A stretch of DNA of 64,000 nt from Okapia johnstoni (Eukaryota; Chordata; Mammalia; Artiodactyla; Giraffidae): contig CM044316.1 of the NCBI GenBank assembly GCA_024291935.2, positions 78,260,501-78,324,500 of the forward strand. Reading direction: 5' to 3'. Below the pieces are notes generated by a model. It made no database searches. It saw only the letters and a list, made by a program, of their open reading frames with translations, and was not told the origin of the DNA. A program made the position numbers and the translations under genes. Position 1 is the first letter of the stretch. Every line of letters starts with the position of its first letter. This document shows positions 36,658 to 47,722 of the stretch, piece after piece.

Positions 36658-38211
36658 GTGGGGTCAAGTGGAATATGTGAACTCTAGACAGTGGAATCTG
36701 AATTTGGCTCAATAAGAACTGGACACAGAGCATGTGTGTATTTAAAAAAGTACCCTTCTCTGTTCAAAGATAAATTTTTGAAAAATGAAACCAACGTAAC
36801 AGAATCTACATTTACTGTTACATTTAGAGTGAAATGCAGATTATAATTGATGAACTAAAACTGTGCTGATTTCTTATGTGTTCAGTAAATTTTTATCAAC
36901 TGTGTTTTATAGTGTTGTTGAAACCATGTGGCAGCCATAGTTGACCTGAACTGTAATATGAAAACCTTTCATGACAAAATAAAAAGCAAGAGAATCCAAA
37001 GTACATGATGGAGTGGAAATAAGGTCATTTAGTAGAATGGTCAAAAAACAAAGAATTGACCTCCAAGTAAAGAACGTTTAAAACAAAAGAAAACCCTGAT
37101 CAATAATGCAAGTAATAGATGAAAACAATTTAAATATATTACTCTTAAAGTATTTAGTAAAAATGAATTAGTTAAATATTAAAATTATGCATCCTCTATA
37201 ATAAGAGTTTTTAAAACATTGTTACAATGGTTTATATATTTTAAATTTTTAAATTATTATTTGCTCAATGTGGGATTTGATTTCAGCTTCAATCCAATCT
37301 GGAACAGTGCAGGATATTCTAGATGGAAGGAAACTCTCCTTAGCAACATATTTGATAAAAATTGTGTATTGAAACTAACATTGGAATAGGTGCAAAACCA
37401 GACATTGAACTTATTTGGTAACTAGAGGATGGGCTCTGAGACCAGGCCAATCCGTCATTGCTGGCCTGGGAAAAAAGCTATGTGCAGTACACAAGGAGAC
37501 TGAGTGTCAGCCACGTTCCTTCTGTATCTTTATCACTTCCTATTTCATAATAAGAAACAAAAACGGCTTGCCAGTTATTGCTGGAGAGGGCCATCTAGAC
37601 TCAGTATATTCCCTTCACTCTGAACATTTATGTTGTGAGTTTGATACCCAGAGAGACTTGATGGTATTTTCTTTAAAACTGAAGAGACCTGTCAAACATA
37701 TGCAATCAAAGCGTAAAGAAATACATAGGCCTTATGAAGTCACACGTTTCTTAGATGTAAAAACTTCTGCTCTTTTTTTATTGTTTGTTTTGGAGACTTC
37801 ATCCCCGAATGGGAAGAAATTGAGCTGAAATGCGTTTACATAGCAAGAGACTCTATTTAAGGAGAGAGGAGAGGCAAACATGAAACTGAAATTTTCATAA
37901 CAAAGAAAAAGATAAAAGAAAATAGTTACCCTTTGTTTAGTCTCTGTTAGAGAACAAATACTCATAATTAAACTGTAACTGGAATCAAAATGTAGTTTGG
38001 GATAAACAACCTAAATGGCCTCCAAGATAAATTACAGTACTCATCTCTCTATTGTTGGTTTGTTCTCTCCAGCTTCACCAGGAAGCAGGACTGTGGGGAT
38101 CCTGTACTTGTGTGCTACCACCAAGCAGGTTCTCTCCTGCCAGCAAGCTTAGCAACTTGTTTGAGTCTGGCCACTTGCTTACCATCTGCAACTGCTTCAT
38201 ATTCTCTTCCT
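36658..38211. other. Unassigned DNA
   Basis: No repeat recognised. The frame 37415-37828 (137 codons) has no identifiable domain, no clear splice sites and an antisense partner frame at 37732-37965. I treat it as a chance frame. Confidence 0.45.
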
Positions 38212-38290
38212 AGAGAGGGGGAAAAGGCCGGGGAGGGTGGGAGGGAAGAAAAGGGAGGAAGAGTGAAGGAATGAGAAAGAAGAAAAAAGG
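38212..38290 (+). repeat. Purine-rich tract with a G-quadruplex motif
   Basis: A 79-bp run on the plus strand with only five pyrimidines. Within it, 38230-38245 reads ggggagggtgggaggg: four G runs separated by single-base loops, the arrangement expected to fold into a very stable parallel G-quadruplex. Whether it has any function cannot be told from sequence. Confidence 0.9.
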
Positions 38291-39466
38291 ATGAGTAATG
38301 TCACCGGGTTGCCTTTTCATTTCTAGAGCTTTCTGTGTGCTTATTCAACCCTGGCATCCATGCATGCCACCTGGAGGCACCCTACTGGCCACAATTTGTC
38401 TGACCTGTGGTTTGACTACAGAACTACTCCCTAGAAATATGTACGTTCCAGACCCCACGTCATTAACTCTAGATTGCCAAGAGAAAAATGTGGTTTTATT
38501 TTTGAGCATTTAATTTTCAATCTTTTGCAGGTTTTAACCTATTTTCCTCAATCTGCTGTAATTTTTATGAAGCTCCATTGGATTTATGAGGAAAATTGGC
38601 TAAGTGGATTTTTTTCTAAGGAAGAAATGGCTCACCTGGTATGTGCTGCGGCTCTTTCTTGGTCGCAGGTAGTGGATGGAGTGGTGAATGAAGTGAAAGG
38701 GGATGAGGGGCACAGCGTGTTGTTATTCTTAGACTAAGCTCCATTCTAATCAGGGTACATCTTTCACCAAAATGTCTGTCCACAGTAGTCATTTCTTATA
38801 ACAGAGCCGAAGAGGAAAGTTCGGTTAAAACCTCATTTGTTTAAAATTTGTGAGAAAACATATCTGTTCATGAGTTTATGAAATTCGGAAGTTTTCATAG
38901 TCACTGAACATTTTGATTTGTAACTAGCATTGGATAATACAGAAAAAAATCTTCTAGGGGATACTGTGCTTATAGCCTAAAGAAATCTCCAGGTATTAGG
39001 TTTGAAAATAATTGCACTTAACTCTTCTGGGGAACTTTATGATTGTTTCACAGAAAAGGAGAAAACATCTTCCTTCCTTTGCTCCCTTGGGGGGGGTGGG
39101 GGGTGGTCAGTAAGTAAGTCACACGTGCCAAACAAGACACGAGAACTTGGTTTCATTTGTATGCATGGCAGTAGCCTTCTCTTGAGAGAATAATCACCAG
39201 CTGCATCTTTGCAGCATGTGAGAATGTGTGGGTGGAATAACCACTTCCCCACTGATCTTCTGCCTAGTCTTGGTATCACTCTACCCCACCTGGCTCCACA
39301 GAAACACAGGTGCTACCCGCGAGGCACACCACTTGTTAAGGGATGGTCAACCCCAGCTGGGCCATAGTCCAGTCCTTGGTCCATCCTCAGAATGTGAGAG
39401 GGGATTACAAAGTAAGAAAAAACAAAACAAAACACGAAAACCTTATGCCTGTGAAACAGTCTCTCT
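38291..39466. other. Unassigned DNA with one exon-like frame
   Basis: No repeat recognised. At 38531-38638 a 108-bp open segment is bounded by an AG acceptor with a T-rich lead (tcaatcttttgcag) and a GTATGT donor; it is reported as a finding rather than called as a gene. A G-rich run (eight G, T, six G) lies at 39089-39103. Frames 39002-39193 plus and 39037-39279 minus overlap each other and have no domain. Confidence 0.4.
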
Positions 39467-39535
39467 AATCTTCAGAGAGGTTAAAGAACTTTCCCAGACA
39501 CAACTGGTTTGAACCTATGACCTCTGACTCCAAGA
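39467..39535 (-). mobile_element. MIR SINE remnant, short
   Basis: About 70 bp resembling the reverse MIR core: cagagaggttaaagaacttt, cccagacacaactggtttga and acctatgacctctgactcca. Confidence 0.55.
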
Positions 39536-39986
39536 TCTATCATAATTTTACTGCATTTGGTTCCATGTCTTCCTAAAGAAAACAATTACTATTCTTTTAA
39601 AGAAATCTCTTAAACTGTTTTCCACCGGAGCCCCTGCTCAAACGTTATTAACTTGTTACAAAGAAAGTATTTGATGATGAACTGTTTGGAGATCTATGTG
39701 TTAAAAATCACCTTCTCCCCACATAGGACCTCTTGGAGTCTTAATATTTTGATATGCACTGTGTATCTTTTAGAGAGAGATCAGAATTTCTGTGCTTCTA
39801 AAATTTATGTCCTCACATGGTACATCTGTTAATATCTCCTTGAATCAGTGTTGCACAGAGCAATAGGGGCAAAATACTTTGAAATATCTAGGAAGTCCAT
39901 TCTAAGAGAAGAGCTCATATACTTGGATAATAATTATAAATAATATTAGAATAATCCAGTCATGGGAGGAAAAACAAAGAATTAAG
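39536..39986. other. Unassigned DNA
   Basis: No gene or repeat recognised. Confidence 0.45.
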
Positions 39987-41335
39987 AAGCCAAGCCCTGC
40001 TTTGTGCAGAGGCTTCTGGGCACCAGTTGGCGGGACCAGGTCATGAGGCAGCTGACTGCAGAACCCAGGGCTAGTGCTGGCTCACTGGTGGACAGAGGCA
40101 GGGTCTAGAAGACTCCAGGGGTTACTGCCTACCCAGTGGGTGAAGCCAGATCCAGGATTTAGCATCAAGATGGGCAGAGCTGGGTTCTGGGGTCTGATTA
40201 TAGAACCCATGGTCCCTGAGCCAATGTTGGTTCATTGGTGATGCTTGGGTGGGGGCAGGGAGCTCCTGAGTTGTGTATAACAGTTGAGTATAGGATTGGG
40301 CATTCTTGGAGTTTGTATTAGCCTGCTGATCAGCAGGGCTGGGACCCTACTGGTTCAGAGCAGGGTCTGACCTGCCTGTGGGCAAGCTGAGTCTACAGGC
40401 TGCAGGGTTGTGGTTTTCTTGCCTCGGCTGGCTGCTCCTTGGAGGGCAGAGCTAGGACCCAGGGCATTCTTGAACTGCTGCATGCCCACTCATGGATGGA
40501 GTGGGAAGGGCGGTGTCTAGAGGTAGCTGTGGGCTCCGGGCCTCTTAAGGCAGCCTGCTAATGGGTAGGGCTGCCCAGTTAGTTGCTTGGTCTAAGGTGT
40601 CTCAGCAGTGGTGCCTAAAGGGTGCTGGACCAAGTCAGGGCTAGGTCCTGGGGCTAATAAGCTAGAAGGAGGATCCTACAACGGTGCTCACCAGCTTTAA
40701 TGTCCTTACGGTAGAAGGAGCTTCTAAAAATGGCTGCTGTCAGTGTCTATGTCCCCAGGGTGAACTGCAGTTGCCTCCGGGCTCTCTGCGAGCTCTCAGG
40801 ACCTGCAGTTAGGTGTGACCCAGGCTGCTATCAAATTACTCCTGCCCTGGGTCCTGGAATGTGTGAGATTGTGTGCGCCTCCTTTAGGAGTAGAGTCTCT
40901 GTTTCCCACAGCCTTCTGGGACTCCTGAAAGGAAGTCCTGCTGGCCTTCAAAGCCAAATGATCTGGGGGCTTGTTTTTCTGGTGCTGGGGAGCCCATCGT
41001 GGGGCTCAGAACTCTCAGTCCTTTGGGAGAACCTCTGCAATGTAATTATTCTCCAGTTGGTAGGTTGCCCACCCGGGGGTATGGGACTAGGACTGCATCA
41101 CGAGTCTGCCACTTCTTCGCATTTCATTGGAGTTCCTTCTTTAGTCTGTATTTGTGGAAGATCTTTTCCAATACAGTCTGTTCTTTTTATCCTTCGTTGT
41201 TCTCCCCAAAGTGGTGTGATTTTGGTGTGCCTGTGCGAGGAGGTGAGTTTGGGGTCTCTCTTCTCTGCTGTCTCGTGCTCTTCTGCCTGTGCACCATTCT
41301 CAAGAAAGTGTCCGAAGACACTCCACCAGATTGAA
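39987..41335 (-). mobile_element. L1 5' UTR block (minus orientation)
   Basis: A GC-rich block of about 1.35 kb that stands out from AT-rich surroundings. The segments ggtgaactgcagttgcctcc, gctcagaactctcagtcctt, gtaattattctccagttggt and tgtgcgaggaggtgagtttg match the complement of the artiodactyl L1 5' UTR as I remember it; the 5' end of an L1 (usually gccaagatggcggagtag...) would lie on the right near 41250-41290, degraded here. The 213-codon frame 40730-41371 and frame 40999-41334 run antisense through this UTR and are not genes. No ORF1 or ORF2 adjoins it on the left. It abuts a plus-strand L1 3' end at about 41340. Confidence 0.7.
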
Positions 41336-41339
41336 ATAA

Positions 41340-41731
41340 TAAGTGGAGAAAGAGGAAATAAGAGATGCTAAGTGAAACGTCAGAGAGAGAAAGATAAATA
41401 CTGTATTATTGCACTTACATGTGGAACCTAAAAAAAACAACAGTGAATTGAACAGAAAAGAAGCACTCACAGATGTATAGAACAAACTAGTGGTTGACAG
41501 TGTCGGGAGGAAATTTGGGAGGGATAAGAGAGGAGTAGGGGATTAAGAGGTACAAACTAACACGTATAGAATAAACTACAAGGATATATTCTACAGCGCA
41601 GCAAATATAGCCAACATTTTGTAGTAATATTAATGAAATATAACCTTCAAAAATGGTGAATGAATCACTATGTTGTACACCTGTAAGCTGGATAATATTG
41701 TACATCAACTATTCAATAGAAATATATTAAG
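41340..41731 (+). mobile_element. L1 LINE 3' end (plus orientation)
   Basis: Forward L1 3' UTR: gatgctaagtgaaacgtcag, aaagataaatactgtattat, cttacatgtggaacctaaaa, gaacaaactagtggttgaca, gtacaaactaacacgtatag, aaactacaaggatatattct, aatcactatgttgtacacct and attgtacatcaactattcaa. It starts at the very end of ORF2. It lies next to an oppositely oriented L1 5' UTR. A 6-bp match (attaag, 39981-39986 and 41726-41731) at the outer ends of the pair is too short to call a TSD. Confidence 0.85.
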
Positions 41732-42964
41732 TATTTAAAAACCAGACACACAATTTTTAAAATATCATCTATCTATGCAATATAAGCTTATTAATTGATT
41801 TTGAGCTAATCTATTTGCTATTTGGATGTAACATCTTTAGATTATTTTCTTCACAGATTTTTAATTGGCAAAATGTTCTCATGGCAACAAAACCATTACA
41901 ATCTCAAGCAAAGAGTGCATGTTTAAGGACTAAAGGATGCTTTGTATGACTACTACTCACTGAAAACTGTTAACTTATTATTAAAATAGAATTTTCAGTG
42001 CCTCTGATGGGCCATACAGGAAAGAGTTTAGTGTGGCCTTTGAGGGCCCCACTGCCAAAAAGGAGAAATGGGATTTTTAACAAAAAATGTAACCAGCTTT
42101 TTTTCCTTTTTGAGAAAGTGTCCATGTTCACACTCAAACTATCCCCTGTCAGCGGCCTGTGTCATGTAGCAAACTAAGTGACAACACTATTAGTCTAGTC
42201 TACTGAGGATTAAATAGAATCCAAAATTTGTCATACTTTTTTTGAATTTGAGGGCAGAAGTTTTCCCCATTTCCAGTGTTCTTGGCCATTGACTCTCTCT
42301 GTATAAATTTGGGTCATCCAGCTAGTGGTTTACAGCCCTTTTTGTACCTAGCCCCTGAAGGATACATGCCTGCAGGACCTGGGTGTGGATGAGATCCAGT
42401 GTGTTGTGCTTGGTAGGTAGCTCTGGATTTTGTAGCTGGCTCATATTCCTGACAATCTTTACTTCTGAACACCAAGTTCCAATTCTGCTTTCGTACATCT
42501 TAATCTTCCCTCGTCTCCCTCCTGAATAGGATCTTTCAGACCACCTTATTTGGTATTACACCTCTGATTCTTCTACTGTCTATGGGTGCATAATCTGTAC
42601 CAAGACTCAGCTTACAGACACAAATTAATACACAAGTAACTGGGGGAGTACCGAGAAGAAAACTTTACCTCTGTCTAGCAGGACAAGAAAATGTCGAGAG
42701 ATTTCTTAAGGAGCACAGAAGAAAGAATAAAGAGAATTCTACAAGAAGACATTGCGGGTGGAGATTGAAAAGAGGAAGGATCTTATAGACTGAAGGAATC
42801 CCTTATGCAAAGACACAGAAGTGAAAAGAAAACATTTACATGACTAGAGCATAGGTTATTAAGGTAAGAGATGTGGTCATTCAGCCATGCCAACAAGTGT
42901 ACAGGTATTTCAGCTGGTTAAGGAGCACTATCAAGCCCTGAATATTTGCATTGTACTTAATTAT
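41732..42964. other. Unassigned DNA
   Basis: No gene or repeat recognised. Confidence 0.45.
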
Positions 42965-42975
42965 AATCATATCCT

Positions 42976-43427
42976 CAGTTCAGTTCAGTTCAGTCACTCA
43001 GTTGTGTCCGACTCTTTGCGACCCCATGGACTGCAGCACGCCAGGCCTCCCTGTCCATCACCAACTCCTGGAGCTTACTCAAACTCATGTCCGTTGAGTT
43101 GCTGATGCCATCCAACCACCTCATCCTCTGTCAGCCCCTTCTCCTCCCGCCTTCAATCTTTCCCAGCATTAGGGTCTTTTCAAATGAGTCAGCTCTTCCC
43201 ATCAGGTGGCCAAAGTATTGTAGTTTCAGCTTCAGCATCAGTCCTTCCAATGAACACCCAGAACTGATTTCCTTTAGGATGGACTGGTTGGATCTCCTTG
43301 CAGTCCGAGGGACTCTCAAGACTCTTCTCCAACACCACAGTTCAAAAGCATTAGTTCTTCGGTGCTCAGCTTTCTTTATAGTCCAACTCTCGCATCCATA
43401 CATGACATCCAATACATCCACACATCC
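42976..43427 (-). mobile_element. BovB LINE 3' fragment with 11-bp TSD
   Basis: Minus-strand BovB tail of about 430 bp, from the cagttcagttcagttcag repeat on the left to cgcatccatacatgac near 43406. A perfect TSD aatcatatcct lies at 42965-42975 and 43428-43438. The 21 bp at 43407-43427 are neither BovB consensus nor target DNA; they contain repeated catcc/atcca units and look like filler added at the 5' junction. The minus frame 43131-43433 encodes part of the BovB C-terminus (YGCESWTIKKAEHRR...). Confidence 0.96.
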
Positions 43428-43482
43428 AATCATATCCTAGGTTCTGAAAGAATGTATAAAGGTGGAATAAAAGAGGGCCACA

Positions 43483-43707
43483 GGTTTCCCAGAGGGTGCT
43501 AGTGGTAAAGAACCTGCCTGCCAATGCAGGTGATGTAAGAGATGTGGGTTTGATCCCTGGGCTAGGAAGATCCCCTGGAGGAGGGCACAGCAACCCAGAC
43601 TCCAGTATTCTTGCCTGGAAAATCCCATCGACAGAAGAGCCTGGTGGGCTACACTCCACGGGGTCATGAAGAGTCAGAATGACTGAAACGTATTAGCATG
43701 CATTCAT
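43483..43707 (+). mobile_element. Bov-tA SINE
   Basis: Forward SINE with head ggtttcccagagggtgctag, body ctccagtattcttgcctgga and tail tattagcatgcattcat. It lies 45 bp downstream of the BovB fragment's TSD. The open frames on the opposite strand (43366-43667) are translations of this SINE. No clear TSD. Confidence 0.93.
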
Positions 43708-43924
43708 ATGGACTGAAATTTAGAAACATGAATATTTAACAGTAAGGTAGAGAAAAAGATCACTGAAAGAGACTATGAAAAAGTAGATAAGATGAAACTA
43801 ACAATTTGTCACAACTCACACTGAGAAGTAAACATAAAATTCTATGAATGATAAGGTAATTGTCAGTATTTTGGTGTTCAGTTGAGATTATGATACAAAT
43901 TGGCCAATGTCCACTGGATTTTTC

Positions 43925-44100
43925 CCTTTTTTAATTGAAGGGTAAGTTACAAATAGTGAAAAGTATAAACTATTATAGTTAAATGAGATTTGACAAATAC
44001 AACTCTGTGACTCACACACATAAAAATAAGGAACATGTCCATCTTCTCAAAGTTCCCGCACGTCCTCCTCAATTCAGTTCTTCCCACAAAGAGGTAACTA
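43925..44100 (-). mobile_element. Ancient L1 3' UTR fragment
   Basis: Minus-strand old L1 text: aattgaagggtaagttacaa (usual taattgaggtataatt...), gagatttgacaaatacaact, aaggaacatgtccatcttct. Highly diverged. Confidence 0.5.
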
Positions 44101-44389
44101 CTGCTCAAATATTTTTCTCTGTTAATTTCTTTTGCTATTTCCTATTTCTGTCCTACATATGAATGTTAAGTCTGCTTGATACTGTGCCATAAGTCAATGA
44201 TTTTCTCTATGTGCTTCAATTTACTTTTTATTAACTGATCTTAACGAAGTGTCCAGTCAAGATGCATTTGGGATGTTTATTATATTATTTTTCAGTTTTA
44301 AAATTTCCATGTTTTTCTTTTCGTAGTTTATATTTCTCTGCTGAGGAATAGATATCCATCTTTTCACACATTACCTTTGTATTTAAATT

Positions 44390-45370
44390 CACAGATATAT
44401 TTATAATAACTGCTTTAAAGTCACTGTGTGCTAATTCTAACATCTGTATCACATCTGGGTTTGTTTCTGTTCACTCATTTTCCTGGTTTTAGTCTTATTT
44501 TAAAAGTCTTCTTTGTATATCCAATAAATTTTGATTGAATGTGGGGCATTGTGAATGTGACATTGCTTGAGTGCGTGCATATGTGCTTAGTTATGTCCAA
44601 CTCTGTGACCCCAGGCTCCTCTGTTCATGGGATTTTCCTTGAAGGTACTGGAGTGGGTTGTCATTTCCTCCTCCAGGGATCCTTCCCGTCTCAGGGACTG
44701 AAACTGCATCTTTTGCATTGGCAGGCTGATTCTTTACCACTGAGCCACCTGGGAATACTATATTACTTAAAGTTTAGATTATGCTGTCGTTAAAACATGT
44801 TGAGATTTGTTCTAGCAGGCTGTTAATTTTCTGGTAGCTCAGCTTGAGACACAGCTTTAGGCTTTGTTAAATGGCTCTAGAGTAGCCCTGACTTGAGGGC
44901 TAGACCTGTCCTACTGTTCAGGCATGGCTTTTGTGATTTTAACTGAATGACTGGGTTTTTCAGAGACATGTCTCCACTCCGGCTGGATGGAACTCCAGCA
45001 TATTCCAGTACTGAGTACTCTCTGCATTCTCCATCCATCTCATAGGCCCCTCAGTAACTATAGTTTTCCAGACCTCACAGAGTCTTACTCTGTATGAACA
45101 GCTTATTATTTGGCCAAATATGGAAGGGATCTTTATGCAGATGCCTGGGGCTCCTTGTCAGTGCTGCCTGCCCCCTGTGTTCTGATGTGCTCTTTTCCAA
45201 ATTCCGGCTACCTCAGCAGCCTGGAATCTGCTCGCTCTCCCCTCTGCCAGGAGAGAACCATGCTCTCTGTTTGGACTCTAGTTCTCTGTGCTGCAGTTTG
45301 AAATGCCTCCAAGTAGAATGATGAGGTGAATGTGTGTGTTTACCTTTTCTCAAGGATCAAAACCTCTGTG
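44390..45370 (-). mobile_element. Ancient L1/HAL1-type 5' region, split by a Bov-tA
   Basis: Minus-strand old L1 text around 44400-44570 (taaagtcactgtgtgctaat, tctaacatctgtatcacatc, attttcctggttttagtctt, gaatgtggggcattgtgaat) and again after 44757 (ttctggtagctcagcttgag and the C/T-rich stretch to about 45370). A Bov-tA interrupts it at 44572-44756. The open frames 45094-45321 and 45110-45301 are chance frames in this segment. The outer boundaries are uncertain. Confidence 0.5.
44572..44756 (-). mobile_element. Bov-tA SINE
   Basis: Reverse-oriented SINE with tail gcgtgcatatgtgcttagtt, body ctggagtgggttgtcatttc and head gagccacctgggaa, with a short internal deletion near the ctgtgaccccaggctcctct junction. 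No TSD identified. Confidence 0.92.
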
Positions 45371-47710
45371 TTGACTGTTGTACAAAGTCTGAGATTGGTT
45401 GATTTTTAATTTTTTTTCCCCCAAACTCACAATTGTTTATGGTGAGAGAATTATTCCAATACCCAGTAACGTATTATAGCCAGGAAGAGAAGGCCTGTTC
45501 ATTGCATCTTGCAGTTGGAATGTTTGGAGACCAGATGACTTTCAGGATTATGGAAATGTCAGTCCTTCACTTTATAAATGACAACACTTCGCCCTCCTCC
45601 AAGCCTCAATAGTCTGAGGGCCTTACGGAGAGTCATTGTAGTTCAGTCTTATGGAACATAGTACCTATTTTTTAGCACTGTTTTTTACCAAGTTATATAG
45701 TTCTTTACGCCCATATCACCACATATTTTTCTAAGTCACAGTGTTTGCATAATCAGATACTTTTTGGATTACCTTGAGCAAGGTTGGGAAAAAGCAACCT
45801 TGTGGGAAACCTTTTTCCCTTGTTGGGAAAAAGCAACATCCATATGTTGATGGATGGTTTTAGTCAGTGCTAAAACTGAAGTTTAAGCCTCTCTCCTGAC
45901 CAAAAATCATTGATTCCATTGTTTCCCACTTGCAGTAAGTTAGAGGGTTTTTATGTGGACAATCTGTATTCACCAGTTGTATTGGAGTCACACACACATA
46001 GCTTAAGTTATGCATAACAGTGCACACTGCCAAATGACTGCACAGCTGGGGAGTTCACTGGGGGTAGCAGCTGGGTGAGGATCCTCAAAAGATGGGTGGG
46101 TATTGAAGGAGTTCTGTCTTGCTTTTGTACCCAGAAGGCTCACTATTAGCATCCCACAAACACAAAGAAGAGATTAGAGTTCATTGTTCATTTTCCCCTC
46201 ATGGGGAAGCCATGTATGTTTATGCCCTAAAGATTGCACATTTTAAAGAAAAAGCCACTTTCACTGTCAAATTAACCAAATTGACTATCTTCCCAGTTTG
46301 AATTCACTGGATAACTGCTAATCCCCACTTTACATTATGCTCTAAAGACTCAGCCAAAAGATTCTGAAGGCCTGCATTTCCAGGTTTTCTCATCTGTAAT
46401 ACAAACACCAGTTAAAGACATAATATCATTTTATGCTACTCTCAAAGGGCATCTCGCAAAGCTGGCTAGCATTACTGCAACATTTTAATTACTGGTGCTT
46501 ACCACAATTTGCAATAATTACAGTTCATTTAGTGAGCTGGCTCTTAATTGCAGACACTGCTGAAGTAACAATTGAATAAAAAATAAAATGCACTTTCACA
46601 TATATATATATTATATATAATAAGATTGAGGAAGATGCTAGCTTATAAAGAAATAAAGGAAACTATATTCTTCTAGACCAATTTCTAAGGCTAAGACATT
46701 AACATCAGTTTTCTAAAGCTAGGGCCCCAAATTAATCATCAGGATAAGTTCTATCATTTATGAAATTTTCTTTCCTCAGTATAATTTCTAATTCTATGCT
46801 TCCTTGTATTAAAGAATACTCAGTGAGTGAATTCTAGTACTAATATATGTACACGTCCAACTAACTTCTATTCATTATCAGGTGACAAATCTCAAAGATA
46901 GAAATAATTGTGGATTCATTTCTGGTCTAGAGAAATACTTTCATTTTGACGACCCCAAGGTTTTACTCTACTTGAGAGCACTTTGAATAGATGGGAGGCA
47001 CAGGGATACCTTTCCTGCAGGCAACTACATTGCTACTCAATATGGCCAGTTCCATCAGTTATTTTTAGTAGTTTGGTCTCAAAGGTGGGAGGACAAGGAA
47101 GGACTTCAGGAATATAGGTAACATGGAGAACAATTCCATCAGCAACTAAGTGTAAGTATTAACTTCTAAGTTGTTGTGGAATTCTGTTACTCCACAGAAT
47201 TCTGTTATTCCACAAAGCCATGGCATCAACATGCAAAGTGAATTGGAGAAAGAAATCAGTCAAGAAACCAAAGGAATTAGAAGACAGTTTCCCTCTGCCC
47301 TTAGGAAGCTTCTTCTGAAATTAAAAGAAAATTTAAGCCCAGGGCTAATTTCATGAGTGTTCTCCAGTGACAAAATATTCTCAACTCATATTTAGTTAAC
47401 ATCAAAAGTTACTGTATATCGATCTTCACAGTTGTGCTTTTTTTTCATTCTGGATGTTAAATTAAAAAAAAAAATGTGGTTGACTTAACCAAGAAAATGG
47501 GATTTGATCTATTGGGCACTTTTATACATTTCTTTGATGACTGACTGATTTTATACATTTTGATGATTGATGATTGATTGTATACCTTTCTTTGATGATC
47601 TGGGCCTGAAGGTGACAGCTCTCTTTCAAAAAATTGGTCTCTTTCCTAACAAGTATTATAATTATATTAGCGATTTTTATAAGTTACTTGTCTTTAATTT
47701 CCAGTTTCTT
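45371..47710. other. Unassigned DNA
   Basis: No gene recognised. Small features: gttgggaaaaagcaac occurs twice (45783-45798 and 45822-45837); a TA-rich run at about 46599-46620; an 18-bp near-perfect tandem duplication (gaattctgttactccaca) at 47179-47196 and 47197-47214. Frames 46119-46301 and 47171-47356 have no domain. Confidence 0.45.
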
Positions 47711-47722
47711 GAAGAGAAAATT

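Noticed and set aside
37415..37828. 137-codon plus-strand frame in apparently unique DNA
   Set aside because: No recognisable domain, no good splice signals around it, and an antisense frame overlaps its end. A chance frame is the simplest reading.
40730..41371. 213-codon plus-strand open frame, the longest one outside BovB and ORF2 remnants
   Set aside because: It runs antisense through the L1 5' UTR block and into the L1 3' end. Its length is explained by high GC content, and it shows no domain or gene signals.
45780..45837. Repeated gttgggaaaaagcaac with inverted aaggttg/caacctt arms as a possible structured RNA or terminator
   Set aside because: The stem is only 7 bp, there is no transcription context, and the direct repeat explains the pattern.
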